Positions 43,502 through 51,799 of a stretch of 64,000 nucleotides of DNA are shown piece after piece. Position 1 is the stretch's first letter. Every line of letters starts with the position of its first letter. A program made the position numbers and the translations under genes. Origin of the DNA: CAWDVB01 sp963824105. GTDB taxonomy: Bacteria; Actinomycetota; Actinomycetes; Propionibacteriales; Nocardioidaceae. The notes below the pieces were generated by a model that was not told the origin of the DNA, did no database searches, and worked only from the letters and a program-made list of their open reading frames with translations. The stretch spans positions 310,001 through 374,000 of the forward strand of contig CAWGNN010000010.1 in assembly GCA_963824105.1 (NCBI GenBank), in the 5' to 3' direction.

Positions 43502-44470
43502 GTGGCGATGCTTCGAGGGGCCGGCTCGGTCCCGGATCTGGTGATGCGTGCCCGCGCCGGTGAGGCGCGGGCCGTCGCCCGGTTGATCACCCTGGTGGAG
43601 GACGCCTCCCCCATGCTGCGCGAGGTGATGGCTAGCCTCGCGCCGTACGCCGGGCACGCGCACGTCATCGGGATCACCGGGTCTCCGGGCGTCGGGAAGT
43701 CGACCTCGGTCTCGGCGCTCGTGAAGGCTCTGCGTGCGCGCGACCAGCGCGTCGGGGTGCTCGCGGTCGACCCCTCCTCGCCGTTCTCCGGCGGTGCGCT
43801 GCTCGGTGACCGGGTCCGGATGCAGGATCACGCCCTCGACCCCGGCGTCTACATCCGCTCGATGGCCTCCCGTGGTCACCTCGGCGGCCTGGCCTGGACC
43901 ACTCCGCAGGCGCTGCGGGTCCTCGACGCCGCCGGCTGCGACGTCGTGCTGGTCGAGACCGTCGGCGTCGGCCAGTCCGAGGTCGAGATCGCCGGTCTCG
44001 CCGACACCACGATCGTGCTGCTCGCCCCCGGCATGGGTGACGGAATCCAGGCCGCCAAGGCGGGCATCCTGGAGATCGGTGACATCTACGTGGTCAACAA
44101 GGCCGACCGAGAGGGCGCCGACGCCGTCAAGCGCGACCTCCGCGGGATGCTCAACCTCGCCGAGCGCCGGGAGGGGGCCTGGAAGCCGCCGATCGTCAGC
44201 ACGGTTGCCGAGACCGGGCAGGGCACCGACGAGCTCCTGGCCGCGATCAGGGATCACCAGGCCTGGCTGTCGGAGAGCGGTGAGCTGGACAACCGGCGCG
44301 TCGACCGGGCCCGGGAGGAGATCGAGGCGATCGCCCTGACCACCCTCCGCGAGACCTGGGGCCAGATCGGTGCACGCACCGGCCTGCAGGGTCTGGCCGA
44401 GAAGGTGGCGTCCGGAACCCTCGACCCGTATGCCGCAGCCGACACCTTGCTGGGATCACTGGGCGACTGA
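43502..44470 (+). CDS. meaB: Methylmalonyl-CoA mutase-associated GTPase MeaB
   Basis: 322 residues, SIMIBI-class G protein that gates cofactor loading and protects B12-dependent acyl-CoA mutases. The P-loop is GSPGVGKST at 60-68, with VLAVDPSSPFSGGALLGDR, then DVVLVETVGVGQSE (switch/Walker B) and VVNKADREGAD (NKxD). The GTG was chosen; an ATG two codons later is also possible. The gene is directly downstream of the thiolase gene rather than a mutase gene. Its clients are probably Ecm and/or the IcmA-like mutase encoded in this window. Confidence 0.95.
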   Translation: MAMLRGAGSVPDLVMRARAGEARAVARLITLVEDASPMLREVMASLAPYAGHAHVIGITGSPGVGKSTSVSALVKALRARDQRVGVLAVDPSSPFSGGALLGDRVRMQDHALDPGVYIRSMASRGHLGGLAWTTPQALRVLDAAGCDVVLVETVGVGQSEVEIAGLADTTIVLLAPGMGDGIQAAKAGILEIGDIYVVNKADREGADAVKRDLRGMLNLAERREGAWKPPIVSTVAETGQGTDELLAAIRDHQAWLSESGELDNRRVDRAREEIEAIALTTLRETWGQIGARTGLQGLAEKVASGTLDPYAAADTLLGSLGD

Positions 44471-44475
44471 CCCGG

Positions 44476-44481
44476 TAGTTT
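44476..44481 (+). promoter_or_regulatory. -10 box (TAGTTT) of the MarR-family gene
   Basis: TAGTTT with 6 nt to the GTG start, inside the 17-nt gap after meaB. It suggests the regulator has its own leaderless transcript in addition to readthrough. Confidence 0.5.
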
Positions 44482-44487
44482 CACCTC

Positions 44488-44985
44488 GTGACCGAGAAGC
44501 GGCTGCCCTTCGACCCGATCGACGAGGCCGCGCGCCTGTGGGGGGATCGCTGGGAGGGCGTCCCGCAGATGCACGCGGTCACCTCGATCATGCGGGTCCA
44601 GCAGTTGGTGCTCGGCCGGCTGGACGAGATCCTCAAGCCCCACGGGCTCACGTTCGCCCGCTATGAGGCCCTGGTCCTGCTGACCTTCTCCCGACGCGGC
44701 TCACTGCCGCTCGGCAAGATGGGGGAGCGACTTCAGGTCCACCCCACCTCGGTGACCTCGATCGTGCAGCGCCTGGAGTCGGCTGGGCTCATCACTCGAG
44801 AGCCCCACCCCAACGACGGGCGGGCGGTCCTCGCCTTCATCACCGACGAGGGGCGCGCCCTCGTCGAGAAGGCCACCGCCGACCTGGTCGATGCCGAGAT
44901 GGGCCTGCCCGGCGTTGCCGAGGAGGATCTGCGCCACCTCTCCGCCCTGCTCAAGCCGATCCGCGAGTCCGCCGGCGACTTCTGA
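44488..44985 (+). CDS. MarR-family transcriptional regulator
   Basis: 165 residues. The winged-helix core runs LTFARYEALVLLTFSRRG, then LGKMGERLQVHPTSVTSIVQ (recognition helix) and the wing EPHPNDGRAVLAFITDEGRA. Helices at both ends form the dimer. The ligand is unknown. Location behind the thiolase-meaB pair makes it a candidate regulator of the acyl-CoA genes, though nothing proves it binds the palindromes at ecm or ccr. GTG start. Confidence 0.9.
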   Translation: MTEKRLPFDPIDEAARLWGDRWEGVPQMHAVTSIMRVQQLVLGRLDEILKPHGLTFARYEALVLLTFSRRGSLPLGKMGERLQVHPTSVTSIVQRLESAGLITREPHPNDGRAVLAFITDEGRALVEKATADLVDAEMGLPGVAEEDLRHLSALLKPIRESAGDF

Positions 44986-45134
44986 CCCAGGGTGGTTGGG
45001 GGATCCCGGAGCGATCGTCTCGAAATCACCGACCTTCTCCTGCCCTCCTGCCCCCGGTTATCCGGTCCGGGGACGAGGTGGGTGAGGGCGCTGACGGTGC
45101 GCTCGGGCCTGTTTCGGGAGGGCGGACGGCCTCG

Positions 45135-46034
45135 TCAACCACCCTCGGAAGTGATCTGGGTGCCGGTGGTGCCGCTGGCGAGGTCGGTGGCCGCGTCGAG
45201 ATGGCCGATGGCGGCCCGAGCGCCGGTGGCTCTGACGTAGTCGATGGCGGCACGAAGCTTCGGGCGGACCGATCCGGCGGGGAAGTCCGAGGGGTGGATC
45301 TCGTCGGCGGTGACGTGCCCGATGGCTCGGGGGTGCTCGGTGCCGAAGTCGGCGTAGACGTGGGTGACGTCGGTGAGCAGGAGGAGCAGGTCGGCCTTGA
45401 GCTTCTCGGCGAGCAGAGCCGAGCTCAGGTCCTTGTCCACGACCGCCTCAACGCCTGTGAAGGTGCCGTCGGTGGCTCTTGCCACGGGAATGCCCCCGCC
45501 GCCGACGCAGATCACGATGCTGCCGCCACGGACCAGGTCCTCGATCTCGGCGAGCTCGATGATCCGTTGGGGGACCGGTGAGGGGACGACCCGGCGCCAG
45601 GAGTCCCCGTCGGCGGCGATGACCCAACCATGGCGTTCGGCGATCTGGCGGGCGGTCTCCTCGTCGTAGGTCGGGCCGATGAACTTGGTGGGGTCGGAGA
45701 ATGCGGGGTCCTCCGGGTCGACCTCGACGTGGGTGAGCAGAGTGCAGGCCCGCTCGCCCAGCGCATTGGAGATCCAGTGTCCGATCAGGCCCTGCGTCTC
45801 GGCGACCAGGCTGTCCAGCGGGTACGGCGTGGTCAGGCGCGGGTCGCTGGAGGACTCCAGGGCGAGCAGGCCGACCTGCGGGCCGTTGCCGTGGGTGATC
45901 ACCAGGTCGTGCTCCTCGGCGAGCTTCAGCAGGCCGGTGACGGACTCCTTGACGCGGGTGATCTGGGCGGCGGCGTCGGGCTCCGCTCCGCGGGGGAGAA
46001 GCGCGTTCCCCCCGAGCGCGGCGACGATCAGCAT
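45135..46034 (-). CDS. arcC: Carbamate kinase
   Basis: 299 residues, amino-acid-kinase fold. It interconverts carbamoyl phosphate plus ADP with carbamate plus ATP, usually as the ATP-yielding end of arginine or purine/allantoin breakdown. Motifs: IVAALGGNALLPRG, VITHGNGPQVGLLALE and GSIVICVGGGGIPV, then AVVDKDLSSALLAEKL and VRPKLRAAIDYV. No arginine deiminase or ornithine transcarbamoylase gene lies next to it. The ATG comes right before the first strand. It is convergent with the MarR gene and divergent from the mutase gene. Confidence 0.93.
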   Translation of the reverse strand: MLIVAALGGNALLPRGAEPDAAAQITRVKESVTGLLKLAEEHDLVITHGNGPQVGLLALESSSDPRLTTPYPLDSLVAETQGLIGHWISNALGERACTLLTHVEVDPEDPAFSDPTKFIGPTYDEETARQIAERHGWVIAADGDSWRRVVPSPVPQRIIELAEIEDLVRGGSIVICVGGGGIPVARATDGTFTGVEAVVDKDLSSALLAEKLKADLLLLLTDVTHVYADFGTEHPRAIGHVTADEIHPSDFPAGSVRPKLRAAIDYVRATGARAAIGHLDAATDLASGTTGTQITSEGG

Positions 46035-46095
46035 GTCTTCATCATGGACCCTCGTTGGGGGTTCTCGCGGGTGGTAGAGGGGCGACGGGGCCGCC

Positions 46096-46125
46096 TTGTG
46101 GCAGATAGTTGGACGTCCTAGTATC
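46096..46125 (+). promoter_or_regulatory. Promoter with dyad operator candidate for the IcmA-like mutase
   Basis: The -35 is TTGTGG at 46096-46101, followed by 17 nt and -10 TAGTAT at 46119-46124, then 6 nt to the GTG (leaderless). A dyad at 46104-46125 with outer arms GATA/TATC and core GGACGTCC (9 of 11 pairs) covers the spacer and the -10, so a repressor is plausible. Confidence 0.6.
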
Positions 46126-46130
46126 TGGAC

Positions 46131-47864
46131 GTGAGCGAATCCAGGAAGCAGTGGCGCGCGGCGTACGCGTCGGCGGAAGCGAACGGAAAGGTCCGCGACG
46201 CGGACTTCACCACGTTGTCGGGTGTTGAGGTCGACCCGGTCTACGGTCCCGACGGCGAGGTGGATCCCAATATCGGCTGGCCCGGGCAGTTCCCGTTCAC
46301 CCGGGGGCTCTACCCGACCGGCTACCGCGGCCGGACCTGGACGATCCGGCAGTTCGCCGGATTCGGCAACGCCGAGCAGACCAACGAGCGCTACCGGATG
46401 ATCCTGGGTCGTGGTGGCGGGGGGCTGTCGGTCGCCTTCGACATGCCCACGTTGATGGGTCGCGACTCCGACGACCCGAAGAGCCTCGGGGAGGTCGGGC
46501 ACTGCGGTGTCGCGATCGACTCCGCCGCCGACATGGACGTCCTCTTCGGCGACATCCCGCTGGACGAGGTCACCACCTCGATGACGATCAGCGGACCGGC
46601 AGTCCCGATCTTCTGCATGTACCTCGTCGCCGCCGAGCGGCAGGGCGTCGACACCGGTGTGCTGAACGGCACCCTGCAGACCGACATCTTCAAGGAGTAC
46701 ATCGCCCAGAAGGAGTGGCTCTTCACTCCCGAGCCGCACCTGCGCCTCATCGGTGACCTGATGGCCTACTGCGCGGAGAACATCCCCGACTACAAGCCGC
46801 TGTCGGTGTCCGGGTACCACATCCGGGAGGCCGGCTCGACGGCCGCACAGGAGCTCGCCTTCACCCTGGCCGACGGCTTCGGCTACGTCGAGCTGGGGCT
46901 GTCGCGGGGCCTCGACATCGAGACCTTCGCCCCCGGCCTGTCGTTCTTCTTCGACGCTCACGTCGACTTCTTCGAGGAGATCGCGAAGTTCCGCGCTGCC
47001 CGGCGGATCTGGGCGCGCTGGATGCGTGACGTCTACGGCGCCCGCACCGAGAAGGCGCAGTGGCTGCGGTTCCACACCCAGACAGCCGGGGTGTCGCTGA
47101 CCGCGCAGCAGCCGTACAACAACGTGGTCCGCACCGCGGTCGAGGCTCTGGCCGCGGTCATGGGCGGGACCAACTCGCTGCACACGAACGCGCTCGACGA
47201 GACCCTCGCCCTGCCGTCCGAGCAGGCCGCGGAGATCGCCCTGCGCACCCAGCAGGTGCTGATGAACGAGACCGGCGTGATCAACGTCGCCGACCCGCTC
47301 GGCGGCTCCTGGTACGTCGAGGCGCTGACCGACAAGATCGAGGCCGAGGCCAACGCCATCTTCGACCGCATCCTCGCCATGGGCGGCTCCGACCTGACCC
47401 ACGACGACCTTCCGGGCCTCGCGGCGGCAGTCCAGGCCAACCAGGCCAACTCAGGCGCTGCCACCTGGCCGATGACCCGCGGCATCCTGCGCGGCATCGA
47501 GGACGGTTGGTTCATGGCGGAGATCGCCGATGCGGCCTTCATCTACCAGACCGCCCTGGAGAAGGACGAGAAGTTCGTCGTCGGGGTCAACACCCTCACC
47601 GAGTCGATCACCCCGGAGCTGGAGATCCTCCGGGTGTCCCACGAGGTGGAGCGCGACCAGGTCAGCCAGTTGCAGCGACGCCGTGCCGACCGCGACGAGG
47701 CGGCCGTGAAGGCGTCCCTGGACCACATGATCGAGGTCGCCCGGACCGACGAGAACATGCTCCCCGCGATGCTCGAGGCCTGCCGGGTCGAGGCGACCCT
47801 CGGGGAGATCTGCGACGTCCTGCGCGCCGAGTGGGGCGAGTACCGCGAGCCGGCCCGCTTCTGA
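46131..47864 (+). CDS. B12-dependent acyl-CoA mutase large subunit, IcmA-like (no B12 domain)
   Basis: 577 residues, methylmalonyl-CoA-mutase-type TIM barrel without the C-terminal cobalamin domain, so it needs a separate small subunit. Signatures: RTWTIRQFAGFGNAEQTNER, MTISGPAVPIFCMYLVAAE, LSVSGYHIREAGSTAAQELA and LRFHTQTAGVSLTAQQPYNN. F75 in TIRQF stands where methylmalonyl-CoA mutases have Tyr and isobutyryl-CoA mutases have Phe, favouring an IcmA-like substrate. No small-subunit gene was found in the window. Related possibilities are 2-hydroxyisobutyryl-CoA mutase or the large subunit of a two-gene methylmalonyl-CoA mutase. Leaderless GTG. Confidence 0.85.
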   Translation: MSESRKQWRAAYASAEANGKVRDADFTTLSGVEVDPVYGPDGEVDPNIGWPGQFPFTRGLYPTGYRGRTWTIRQFAGFGNAEQTNERYRMILGRGGGGLSVAFDMPTLMGRDSDDPKSLGEVGHCGVAIDSAADMDVLFGDIPLDEVTTSMTISGPAVPIFCMYLVAAERQGVDTGVLNGTLQTDIFKEYIAQKEWLFTPEPHLRLIGDLMAYCAENIPDYKPLSVSGYHIREAGSTAAQELAFTLADGFGYVELGLSRGLDIETFAPGLSFFFDAHVDFFEEIAKFRAARRIWARWMRDVYGARTEKAQWLRFHTQTAGVSLTAQQPYNNVVRTAVEALAAVMGGTNSLHTNALDETLALPSEQAAEIALRTQQVLMNETGVINVADPLGGSWYVEALTDKIEAEANAIFDRILAMGGSDLTHDDLPGLAAAVQANQANSGAATWPMTRGILRGIEDGWFMAEIADAAFIYQTALEKDEKFVVGVNTLTESITPELEILRVSHEVERDQVSQLQRRRADRDEAAVKASLDHMIEVARTDENMLPAMLEACRVEATLGEICDVLRAEWGEYREPARF

Positions 47865-47916
47865 CTCTCGGCACCACGTGTGACGGGTGGGCGTGGGGGT
47901 CGGCAGAATGGCACCC

Positions 47917-48855
47917 ATGAGCATGCCGTTCTCACGCCCTGGCGCCTTCGACCTGTCCGCCCTCAAGCGACCCGCCGCCTCGCCTTCCGGCGAAGCGGGT
48001 GGTTCACCGTCAGATGCCGCAGGCGGATCGTTCTCCGTCCTGCTCAACGAGCAGAACTTCGCCGAGACGATGGACAAGTCGCTCAGCGCACCGGTCGTCC
48101 TCATCGTCTACTCGCCGTCCCAGCTGCCGCAGAGCGCGACGATGGCCGCCGACCTGGGGGCGATCGCCGACGAGATGCAGGGCCGCTTCCTCGTGGCCAA
48201 GCTCGACGCCGACGCGACGCCCCAGCTCGCCCAGGCGCTGCAGATCCCGTCGGTCCCGCTGGTGGCCGTGGCGGTGCAGGGCCGGCTGGCCCCGCTGCTG
48301 CAGGACGTGGTCGACCGAGACCAGCTCCGCGAGATCATGAGCCAGGTGCTGGACCAGATGGTCGCCCAGGGCGTCACCGGGCGGCACCAGCCCGCCGGGG
48401 GAGCGGCCCCCGAGCCCAGGGATGCGGCGGACGACGAGCCCGAGACGCCGCCGCGGCTGGTCCCCGCGGAGGAGGCCCTGGTCACCGGCGACATGGCCAC
48501 GGCGATCGCGGAGTACGAGAAGCTGCTGGCCGACAACCCGGGCGACGTCGATGCCGCGATCGGGCTGGCCCGCGCGCAACTGGTCCAGCGGACCACTGGG
48601 CTCGACCTCAACCAGGTCCGCGCCGCAGCGGCCGAGTCGCCCGACGACGTTGACGCCCAGTTCAAGGTGGCCGACCTCGACCTGATCGGCGGTCACGTCG
48701 ACGATGCGTTCAACCGGCTCATCGATCTGGTCCGGCGGACCTCCGGCGACGACCGGGACCGGGTGCGGGTGCGCCTCATCGACCTCTTCGTGGTCGTCGG
48801 CGACGACCCGCGAGTGATCAAGGCCCGCCAGAACCTCGCCAGCGCCCTCTACTGA
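47917..48855 (+). CDS. YbbN/CnoX-like thioredoxin-fold protein with TPR tail
   Basis: 312 residues. A thioredoxin-like domain (about 35-150) is followed by a tetratricopeptide-type helical region (about 185-312; EEALVTGDMATAIAEYEKLL, then DAAIGLARAQLV). In E. coli, CnoX/YbbN protects substrates of chaperonin and DnaK. The usual redox CxxC is absent: the site reads VYSPSQLPQSATM, so it cannot do disulfide exchange. The start ATG was chosen because CAGAAT lies 7 nt upstream; another in-frame ATG is three codons earlier. It keeps the position of mycobacterial Rv1324. The stop overlaps the convergent NUDIX gene by 7 nt. Confidence 0.85.
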   Translation: MSMPFSRPGAFDLSALKRPAASPSGEAGGSPSDAAGGSFSVLLNEQNFAETMDKSLSAPVVLIVYSPSQLPQSATMAADLGAIADEMQGRFLVAKLDADATPQLAQALQIPSVPLVAVAVQGRLAPLLQDVVDRDQLREIMSQVLDQMVAQGVTGRHQPAGGAAPEPRDAADDEPETPPRLVPAEEALVTGDMATAIAEYEKLLADNPGDVDAAIGLARAQLVQRTTGLDLNQVRAAAAESPDDVDAQFKVADLDLIGGHVDDAFNRLIDLVRRTSGDDRDRVRVRLIDLFVVVGDDPRVIKARQNLASALY

Positions 48856-49664
48856 CCGTCGGTGCGGCCGGACTCGGAGTACGGCGCGGTGCCTCCGCGA
48901 AGGTTCCCCAGTGCCGCCCGGATCCGGCGCAGCGTGAAGTCGGTCGCCTTGCCCTCCAGCTCGTCGACGGGGAGGAACTCCACCCCGGCGATCTCCCGTG
49001 GCTGCAGGGTGAGCGTCTCCGTGATCGCCGGATCCCACACTCCGCCGTCGAAGACCAGGCAGAGCGCGTCGTCCCAGCCGCCCCACGGCGGCAGCCAGTC
49101 GGTCAGCAGCAGGTCGCCAGCAGGAGCGTCGAGTCCGAGCTCCTCCTTGATCTCACGGGAGACCGCGAGCTGGGGCGACTCCCCGACCTCGATCACCCCG
49201 CCGGGCAGGTCCCAGTCCTTCTTGTAGGTGAGCCGGCAGACCAGCACCCGGTCCTCGGCGTCGCGCATCAGCATCTGCGAGATCGCCCTCTTGCGGGGCA
49301 GGAACGAGTTGAGCAGCGCCCGGAAGCCGCTGGGTTCGGTCACCGGCTCGTCGGAGACCACCCGGGCGAAGAGGAGCCGGTCGTGCCGATCGCCCTCCAT
49401 GTCGACCAGGCCGCGCATGAGGCCCTCTCGGTGCAGGCCCGCCCAGGTGGCGATCCGTGCCGAGACGGGCTGAGACGGGTCGACCCACGCCTCAACGCGG
49501 TGCTGCTTGAGGTCGACGAAGGCCATCTCGAGCATGGCAGCGACGCGTTGCACAGCCTCGGTGAACCCGAGTTCCTCGACCTCGACGGTCCACCAAACCC
49601 GGGCCACCCCGTTGCCGATCGGCGACAGCGTCACGCCGTCACGCGTTACCTCGTCGCCGGCCAC
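48849..49664 (-). CDS. NUDIX hydrolase with partial GNAT-like N-terminal domain
   Basis: 271 residues. Residues 1-110 resemble the C-terminal half of a RimJ/RimL-type acetyltransferase (LGFTEAVQRVAAMLEMAFVD, then HRVEAWVDPS and GLHREGLMRG), without the usual first strands. Residues 125-265 are a NUDIX hydrolase with box GGVIEVGESPQLAVSREIKE followed by ELG, keeping the catalytic RExxEE core. The substrate (nucleoside diphosphate derivative) is unknown. The GTG start lies 6 nt after a TAGCCT box, a leaderless start. Whether the GNAT half has activity is doubtful. Confidence 0.85.
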   Translation of the reverse strand: MAGDEVTRDGVTLSPIGNGVARVWWTVEVEELGFTEAVQRVAAMLEMAFVDLKQHRVEAWVDPSQPVSARIATWAGLHREGLMRGLVDMEGDRHDRLLFARVVSDEPVTEPSGFRALLNSFLPRKRAISQMLMRDAEDRVLVCRLTYKKDWDLPGGVIEVGESPQLAVSREIKEELGLDAPAGDLLLTDWLPPWGGWDDALCLVFDGGVWDPAITETLTLQPREIAGVEFLPVDELEGKATDFTLRRIRAALGNLRGGTAPYSESGRTDGQ

Positions 49665-49670
49665 CCTTGC

Positions 49671-49676
49671 AGGCTA
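49671..49676 (-). promoter_or_regulatory. -10 box (TAGCCT) of the NUDIX gene
   Basis: TAGCCT on the minus strand with 6 nt to the GTG, leaderless spacing. Confidence 0.5.
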
Positions 49677-49747
49677 GCCGTACTGCATGGCCGTCCGGTG
49701 GGGGACATCTCTCGAACGCAGTACCCCTTGGTCGCCTGAGAGGGTTT

Positions 49748-51799
49748 CTACTTGGCGGCGTAGATGCCGTCGATCTGGACGGGTCTGCCGCTGCTGAGCA
49801 CGACGATCGACAAGGTGCCCTTCTTGACCCTGCCGAACTTCTTGAGGTTGATGACGACCTTCTTGTGGTTCTTCGGGCTGGCGAGCCGGTAGGTGCCCAG
49901 GTCGGTCCCGTTGAAGTGCACCCAGATCTTGCCGTTGCGCGGCCCCTTGGCGACCAGCAGAGCCAACTGCTTGGCCTTGATCCCCTTGAGGCTCATGGTG
50001 GCGCCCCGCCAGGTGGTGACGGTGGCGGTGCCGCGGTAGAAGCCCTTGACCTTCTCCCGGGTCCAGCCGGCGCTGACCGTGGCGGTCCGGTCGTCCACCG
50101 GCGTCGTCGTGCACCGCTGGGTGAGGAACACCTCGGGGTTGCCCCAGACATCGGTGGCGGCAGAACTGAAGCAGTAGGTGTGTCCCGGTTTCGCGGCGTG
50201 CCTGGCTCGCGTCGTCGTCACGCCGCTCTTCCAGAGCGACCAGGAACCGAAACCGCCGTTCCACGGGGCGACCCTCGCCCTCACGTCATATCCGGCGATG
50301 GCCGACCAGTCCGTGGCCTTCCACGACACCGGGATCCGTGCTCGCTTCCAGAGGGCTGCAGTCGGCCCGGTCGTCACGGTGAACGGCGAACCGAAGTCGT
50401 AGCTCGACTCGAAGATCTCGCTGATGCTGCCTCCAGAGGGAGTCTGCGACCAGAAGGCGGAGATGTTGCCCAGCGAGTCGGTGGCGAGGGTGAAGCTCGA
50501 GACCGAAGAGTTGTTCGAGTCCGAGATCGTCGTCGGGGTGGCCCATGACCCGTTGAAGGTGCGCAGTGTCCCCGTGAGCTGTCCGTTGGACTGCCAGACC
50601 GCGACCGCGTCCCCGAAGTTGTCGATGCCGATCTGGGGCAAGCTCGCTGATACGGAGGTGTCCGAGAGCGGCGTCGCGTTCCGGGTCCAGCTTGATGCGC
50701 CGTAGTTCTTCCGGCCCGTGATCACCATGTCCGTGGACGTGCCGGTGTTGTACTCCCTCCAGACAGCCACGGTGTCTCCATAGGAGTCTGCGGCGACCTC
50801 AGGCCAAGAGGCGTCCGTGCTGGTGTCGGAGATGAAGCCTGCGGTACCCGACCACGAGGTCGGGTCGAGACCCAGGTCGGCGGCCTCGATGCCAGTGCCG
50901 GTGCCGTCGCCCCGCGTCCAGACCGCCGCGAACGTGCCGATGCCGGTTGCGGCGAGGTGGACCTGCGCTGGACTGTTGCTGTTCGCGGAGACAGGTGCCG
51001 GCGTGCCGCTCGCCCAGCCGCTGCCGGCCACGTAGCCGGCCCCTTGGACTTCGGCCGTCCCGGCGGTCGGGTCGGCGACCCAGAGGAACATGAAGTCGCC
51101 GACGGCGTCGGCCGCGACCACGGGTGCGCTGACGTCCGAGGCCGCAAGACCGGAGACGACTCGGATGGAGCTCCAGCTCCCACCCAGCGGACGCATCGCC
51201 GTCATGATCCGGTTCATGCTCTGGCCGGGGTCGTACGCCTTCCAGGCAATAGCCACGGTGCCGTCGCCGCCGACGGCGAGCTGGACATCACCTGGGGCCA
51301 CGTCAGCGTCCAGTTGGTTGGGGATCGCCGCCGGGCCCGTCCAGGTGGCGCTGCCAGCCGGCTTGGTGTTGGTCCAGACCAGCTTGTTCGCGGTGCCCGA
51401 CACCGCCTGAACCCAGACCGCGGTGACGTTGCCCAGTGGGTCGGCCACCAGCAGGGGCCGGCCGCCGCCGACCGCGTACGTGTGGGAGGTGTCGGAGATC
51501 GCCACCGGGGTGGGTTCGTTCGTGGCCCAGTCGTTGCCGGTGGAGGTCGCCGGCAGGTAGCTGGCCATCACCGCTCCGTTGCCTGAGTTGGCCGCTGGCT
51601 CGACGTAGGCCATGGTCGAGTTGCCGAGGGAGTCGATCACCACGTTGGGCCAGCTCCGGGCGTTGCTGTCCGTAGTGAACTGATACCCGGGCTCCGGTGA
51701 CCAACCACTGTTCGCGGTCGCCGAAGCCGTCGGGGCTGCTGCGAGAACCCCTCCGATGAGCGCCAGGGCGATCCCCCCGGCAAGTCCTACGCGTCGCAC
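49748..51799 (-). CDS. Secreted repeat protein, probable beta-propeller
   Basis: 683 residues. A signal peptide (VRRVGLAGGIALALIGGVLA, cleavage expected after APTASA) is followed by at least six spaced repeats of a D-x-x-G-[ND]-x-x-x-x-W/Y type (IDSLGNSTMAYV, ADPLGNVTAVWV, ADAVGDFMFLWV, ADSYGDTVAVWR, IDNFGDAVAVWQ, TDSLGNISAFWS). This pattern suggests propeller blades. The C-terminal about 220 residues form a different beta-rich domain ending in GRPVQIDGIYAAK. The GTG start was chosen for its GGGGGAAGA ribosome site; a longer N-terminus is possible but would bury the signal peptide. Probably extracellular; no catalytic motif seen. Confidence 0.8.
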   Translation of the reverse strand: MRRVGLAGGIALALIGGVLAAAPTASATANSGWSPEPGYQFTTDSNARSWPNVVIDSLGNSTMAYVEPAANSGNGAVMASYLPATSTGNDWATNEPTPVAISDTSHTYAVGGGRPLLVADPLGNVTAVWVQAVSGTANKLVWTNTKPAGSATWTGPAAIPNQLDADVAPGDVQLAVGGDGTVAIAWKAYDPGQSMNRIMTAMRPLGGSWSSIRVVSGLAASDVSAPVVAADAVGDFMFLWVADPTAGTAEVQGAGYVAGSGWASGTPAPVSANSNSPAQVHLAATGIGTFAAVWTRGDGTGTGIEAADLGLDPTSWSGTAGFISDTSTDASWPEVAADSYGDTVAVWREYNTGTSTDMVITGRKNYGASSWTRNATPLSDTSVSASLPQIGIDNFGDAVAVWQSNGQLTGTLRTFNGSWATPTTISDSNNSSVSSFTLATDSLGNISAFWSQTPSGGSISEIFESSYDFGSPFTVTTGPTAALWKRARIPVSWKATDWSAIAGYDVRARVAPWNGGFGSWSLWKSGVTTTRARHAAKPGHTYCFSSAATDVWGNPEVFLTQRCTTTPVDDRTATVSAGWTREKVKGFYRGTATVTTWRGATMSLKGIKAKQLALLVAKGPRNGKIWVHFNGTDLGTYRLASPKNHKKVVINLKKFGRVKKGTLSIVVLSSGRPVQIDGIYAAK

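Noticed and set aside
46035..47402. Long N-terminal extension of carbamate kinase
   Set aside because: Runs antisense through the mutase gene; carbamate kinases start directly at the LIVAALGGNAL strand.
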